From: Anodontia alba
Taxonomy: Eukaryota > Mollusca > Bivalvia > Lucinida > Lucinidae
Length of the DNA: 64,000 nucleotides
Direction of reading: 5' to 3'
Assembly: GCA_964016985.1 (NCBI GenBank)
Contig: OZ024827.1
Location: forward strand, 18,557,489 to 18,621,488
The notes beneath the pieces are model-generated. The model made no database searches, was not told where the DNA came from, and was given only the letters and a program-made list of their open reading frames with translations. The position numbers and the translations under genes were made by a program. Shown here in pieces: positions 61,912 to 64,000 of this stretch; within the stretch, counting starts at the first letter, position 1, and every line of letters starts with the position of its first letter.

Positions 61912-63107
61912 TTGTCATGATTTTTTATAGAAAACCAAGAAAGATGATCCCTTATTTAGTTACTCCTTATCTAGAGCTATATAAAGTAAGCTAGTAGACT
62001 TGCGAACAATGTAGTCCCAACTCAGCCTCTGTCAGGATGTTTTGTTGTTTTTTGTTACTGACCTTCACAGTCCTTTCCATTATTTTGAGAAATATATGTG
62101 ATATAATGACGTCTTCCTTGGCTCTAGCTAGGATTTTGTTTTCAGTTGATAATTTGCTTTATCACATGACCGTCAAGTTATTCAGTGAAATAACCCATGT
62201 CATAAAAATCATATAACCACACGTGTTATAACACCTGCAAGGCTTCCCATTGGTTAGCCTAATTACCCTCATTAATATTCGTATTATACCGCTTATAGAT
62301 AGCAACCAAAATGGTGTCCGTATTCGTCGATACAACTTTCAGATTTGGAACAGATCCTGCCTTCAATTTGGAGATGATTTTGAAAAGAACGATAAATGTC
62401 AGACCGACGGAGGGGGAAGACACAAAACAATCACACTGTGAATAACACGGCTACCAGAAATATTCATGGTAGTTAAAATTCGATGTTTTCCGGCAACATA
62501 TTTGACATATTTGTAGGCACTCTCAACATCGATATCTGACAATGAAAATAAATAAATAAATAAATAAAAAATACAAATCACCTCCTCCAAGAAAGCATTG
62601 GAGGATGACATGACTCAGACAGTCAATGAATGTGTCAAATCAAATTCCAAACTACAGTTAAAACGTTTAATAGTCTTGAAATCTGTCGTTTACTTGAGTG
62701 CGTCAACCACCGCATAAAACTGTATAGATCAAGGTCGATGATCTTTAAATACATGTATGACAGCTGATTGTGGGGGACTTCCCTACTGATTCTCAGTGAC
62801 GTATTGACTCGCTGAATGACGTTGTTCAATGGAATATTTAGCTTTGAATTGATTTATCAAATGAAATGTTATTAGCTAAAATATAAAATTATTATTATTT
62901 CCTTCAATTTAAAGAAGAAATAAATGGCATATTTGTCTTGTTTCTAGTTATTTTCGGTACTTATCAAATAATATGCGAACTACTTTTTGTTGCGTAGTAC
63001 TACTGAATCCTTAGTAGTTAGTTGTTCCGCTTAGCTATGGAAAGCCGTTATCTTTAAAAATATATTTTGTGCGTTGTTTGTCATCGGAAGGGCCATGTGA
63101 TAAACAG
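61912..63107. other. No recognised gene
   Basis: An AAATAAATAAATAAATAA tract at 62545-62568. Short frames (62250-62441 plus, 62399-62611 minus) show no domain. No exon is supported. Confidence 0.5.
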
Positions 63108-63252
63108 AATCTTACATTCGTGGTCATTTAATATGAAATTTATGAAACTCGTTGGGTAATTTCGGTATTTTGCTCGCTAAAGCTCGCAAAATACCAAAAT
63201 TACCCAAACTCGTTTCATAAATTTCATATTAAATGACCACTCATGTAAGATC
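63108..63252. repeat. Long imperfect inverted repeat
   Basis: GTGGTCATTTAATATGAAAT, TTATGAAACTCG and GGTATTTTGC on the left are matched by GCAAAATACC, CGTTTCATAAATTTCATATT and AAATGACCAC on the right. Arms of about 65 bases with a few mismatches and a 12-base center (TCGCTAAAGCTC). Confidence 0.85.
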
Positions 63253-63394
63253 CTCTATTTATTTGATCCTATTTCAGCCACATCAAGCAGAAAAGGTACC
63301 TTAGTGCAGCTCTATAATGTGAGCAGTTAAACATGCATGTGTAAAAACCTAAATCTTTTTTTTTTTTTTTTTATTGTCAAAAGTTCAATCTAGG

Positions 63395-63654
<260 letters not shown>

Positions 63655-63657
<3 letters not shown>

Positions 63658-64000
63658 GAACTGAATGTTCTGGTGAGCCTGTGCTACCTGAGCCTTTGCT
63701 TTTCACCCATACAAGAAGGGCCCTTTACGTGTGATGCAGCTTATTCTGCACCAAACATAGATTGTGGGTACTCAATAAAACTGCCGCAACAGTCGGCTCC
63801 AAATGAGGAAACTATTCTTAAAAGAGCCCTACACCCTACATAAAAATGCCTGTTTAATACCGTACATATTTATGTTTATTTTCTTATTTTTGCAGAACAA
63901 TGCTTCAAGCTTCAAGACACCGTCGGGGGGAGGGGGGTCAGTATCAGCATGCCATTTACTTTAGATGAAAATTGAATATATCAAAGAGTAAACTGAATAA
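63655..64000. other. FB half-arm and unassigned sequence
   Basis: 63745-63785 (CACCAAACATAGATTGTGGG followed by TACTC) is one arm of an FB-1 core without its partner. No gene is recognised to the window end. Confidence 0.5.

Overview
The window looks like intergenic or intronic DNA from an animal genome, most likely a bivalve mollusc (clam-like). I found no rRNA, no functional tRNA and no host exon that I can name. It is AT-rich and made almost entirely of decayed mobile elements, MITE-like hairpins, tRNA-derived SINEs, satellite arrays with repeat units of about 120-167 bp, and microsatellites. The assignment to bivalves is inference. It rests on the Penelope-like retroelements described below, whose closest published description is from clams, and on satellite-bearing elements of a type known from bivalves.

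The most informative genes are at least five fragments of Penelope-like elements (PLEs). They lie at 15762-16019 (+, copy A), 16020-19690 (-, copy B), 20673-21767 (+, copy D), 40472-43690 (+, copy C) and 51265-53190 (+, copy E). In copies B and C the GIY-YIG-type endonuclease lies upstream of the reverse transcriptase (RT), joined by a linker with an x-D-C motif. That is the permuted order known from the Naiad group of PLEs. Copies B and C also carry in-frame TGA codons at positions where the sister copy has Cys or also has TGA. This is the pattern expected of selenocysteine-encoding elements, which have been reported for Naiads of clams. All copies are broken by frameshifts, truncation, nested insertions or deletion. 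A recurrent segment of about 250 bp behaves as the pseudo-LTR (pLTR) or 3' tail of these elements; it occurs at 43290-43690, 48530-48776, 51265-51498, 52385-52690, 52918-53190 and 60355-60480, with a fragment at 17393-17510.

Layout. 1-331 holds a LINE endonuclease fragment. 332-9900 is MITE territory with an old duplicated block. 10190-10881 holds long T-rich tracts ending in a perfect hairpin. 11131-15580 holds foldback elements. 15762-22440 is the PLE cluster A/B/D with an SINE inserted in copy D. 22978-24740 is satellite A. 26291-29186 is an SINE cluster inside satellite B. 29390-29870 is satellite D. 31688-38219 holds SINEs, hairpins and satellite E with a Helitron-like insertion. 38517-38940 is a LINE C-terminal fragment. 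39333-43690 is satellite A again, followed directly by PLE copy C. 43890-44870 is a 496-bp tandem duplication. 47090-50112 holds satellites F, G and C. 51265-53190 is PLE copy E between pLTRs. 53855-63790 holds foldback elements, MITEs, palindromes and microsatellites.

The most repeated structure is a roughly 279-bp foldback family (FB-1). It has at least 14 copies, with ends CATTACGAAAACA and TGTTTTCGTGATG, a near-perfect central palindrome and a second, smaller hairpin. A related but distinct hairpin family (FB-2) is also present. All functional statements rest on reading and comparing the copies by eye; no database search was run.
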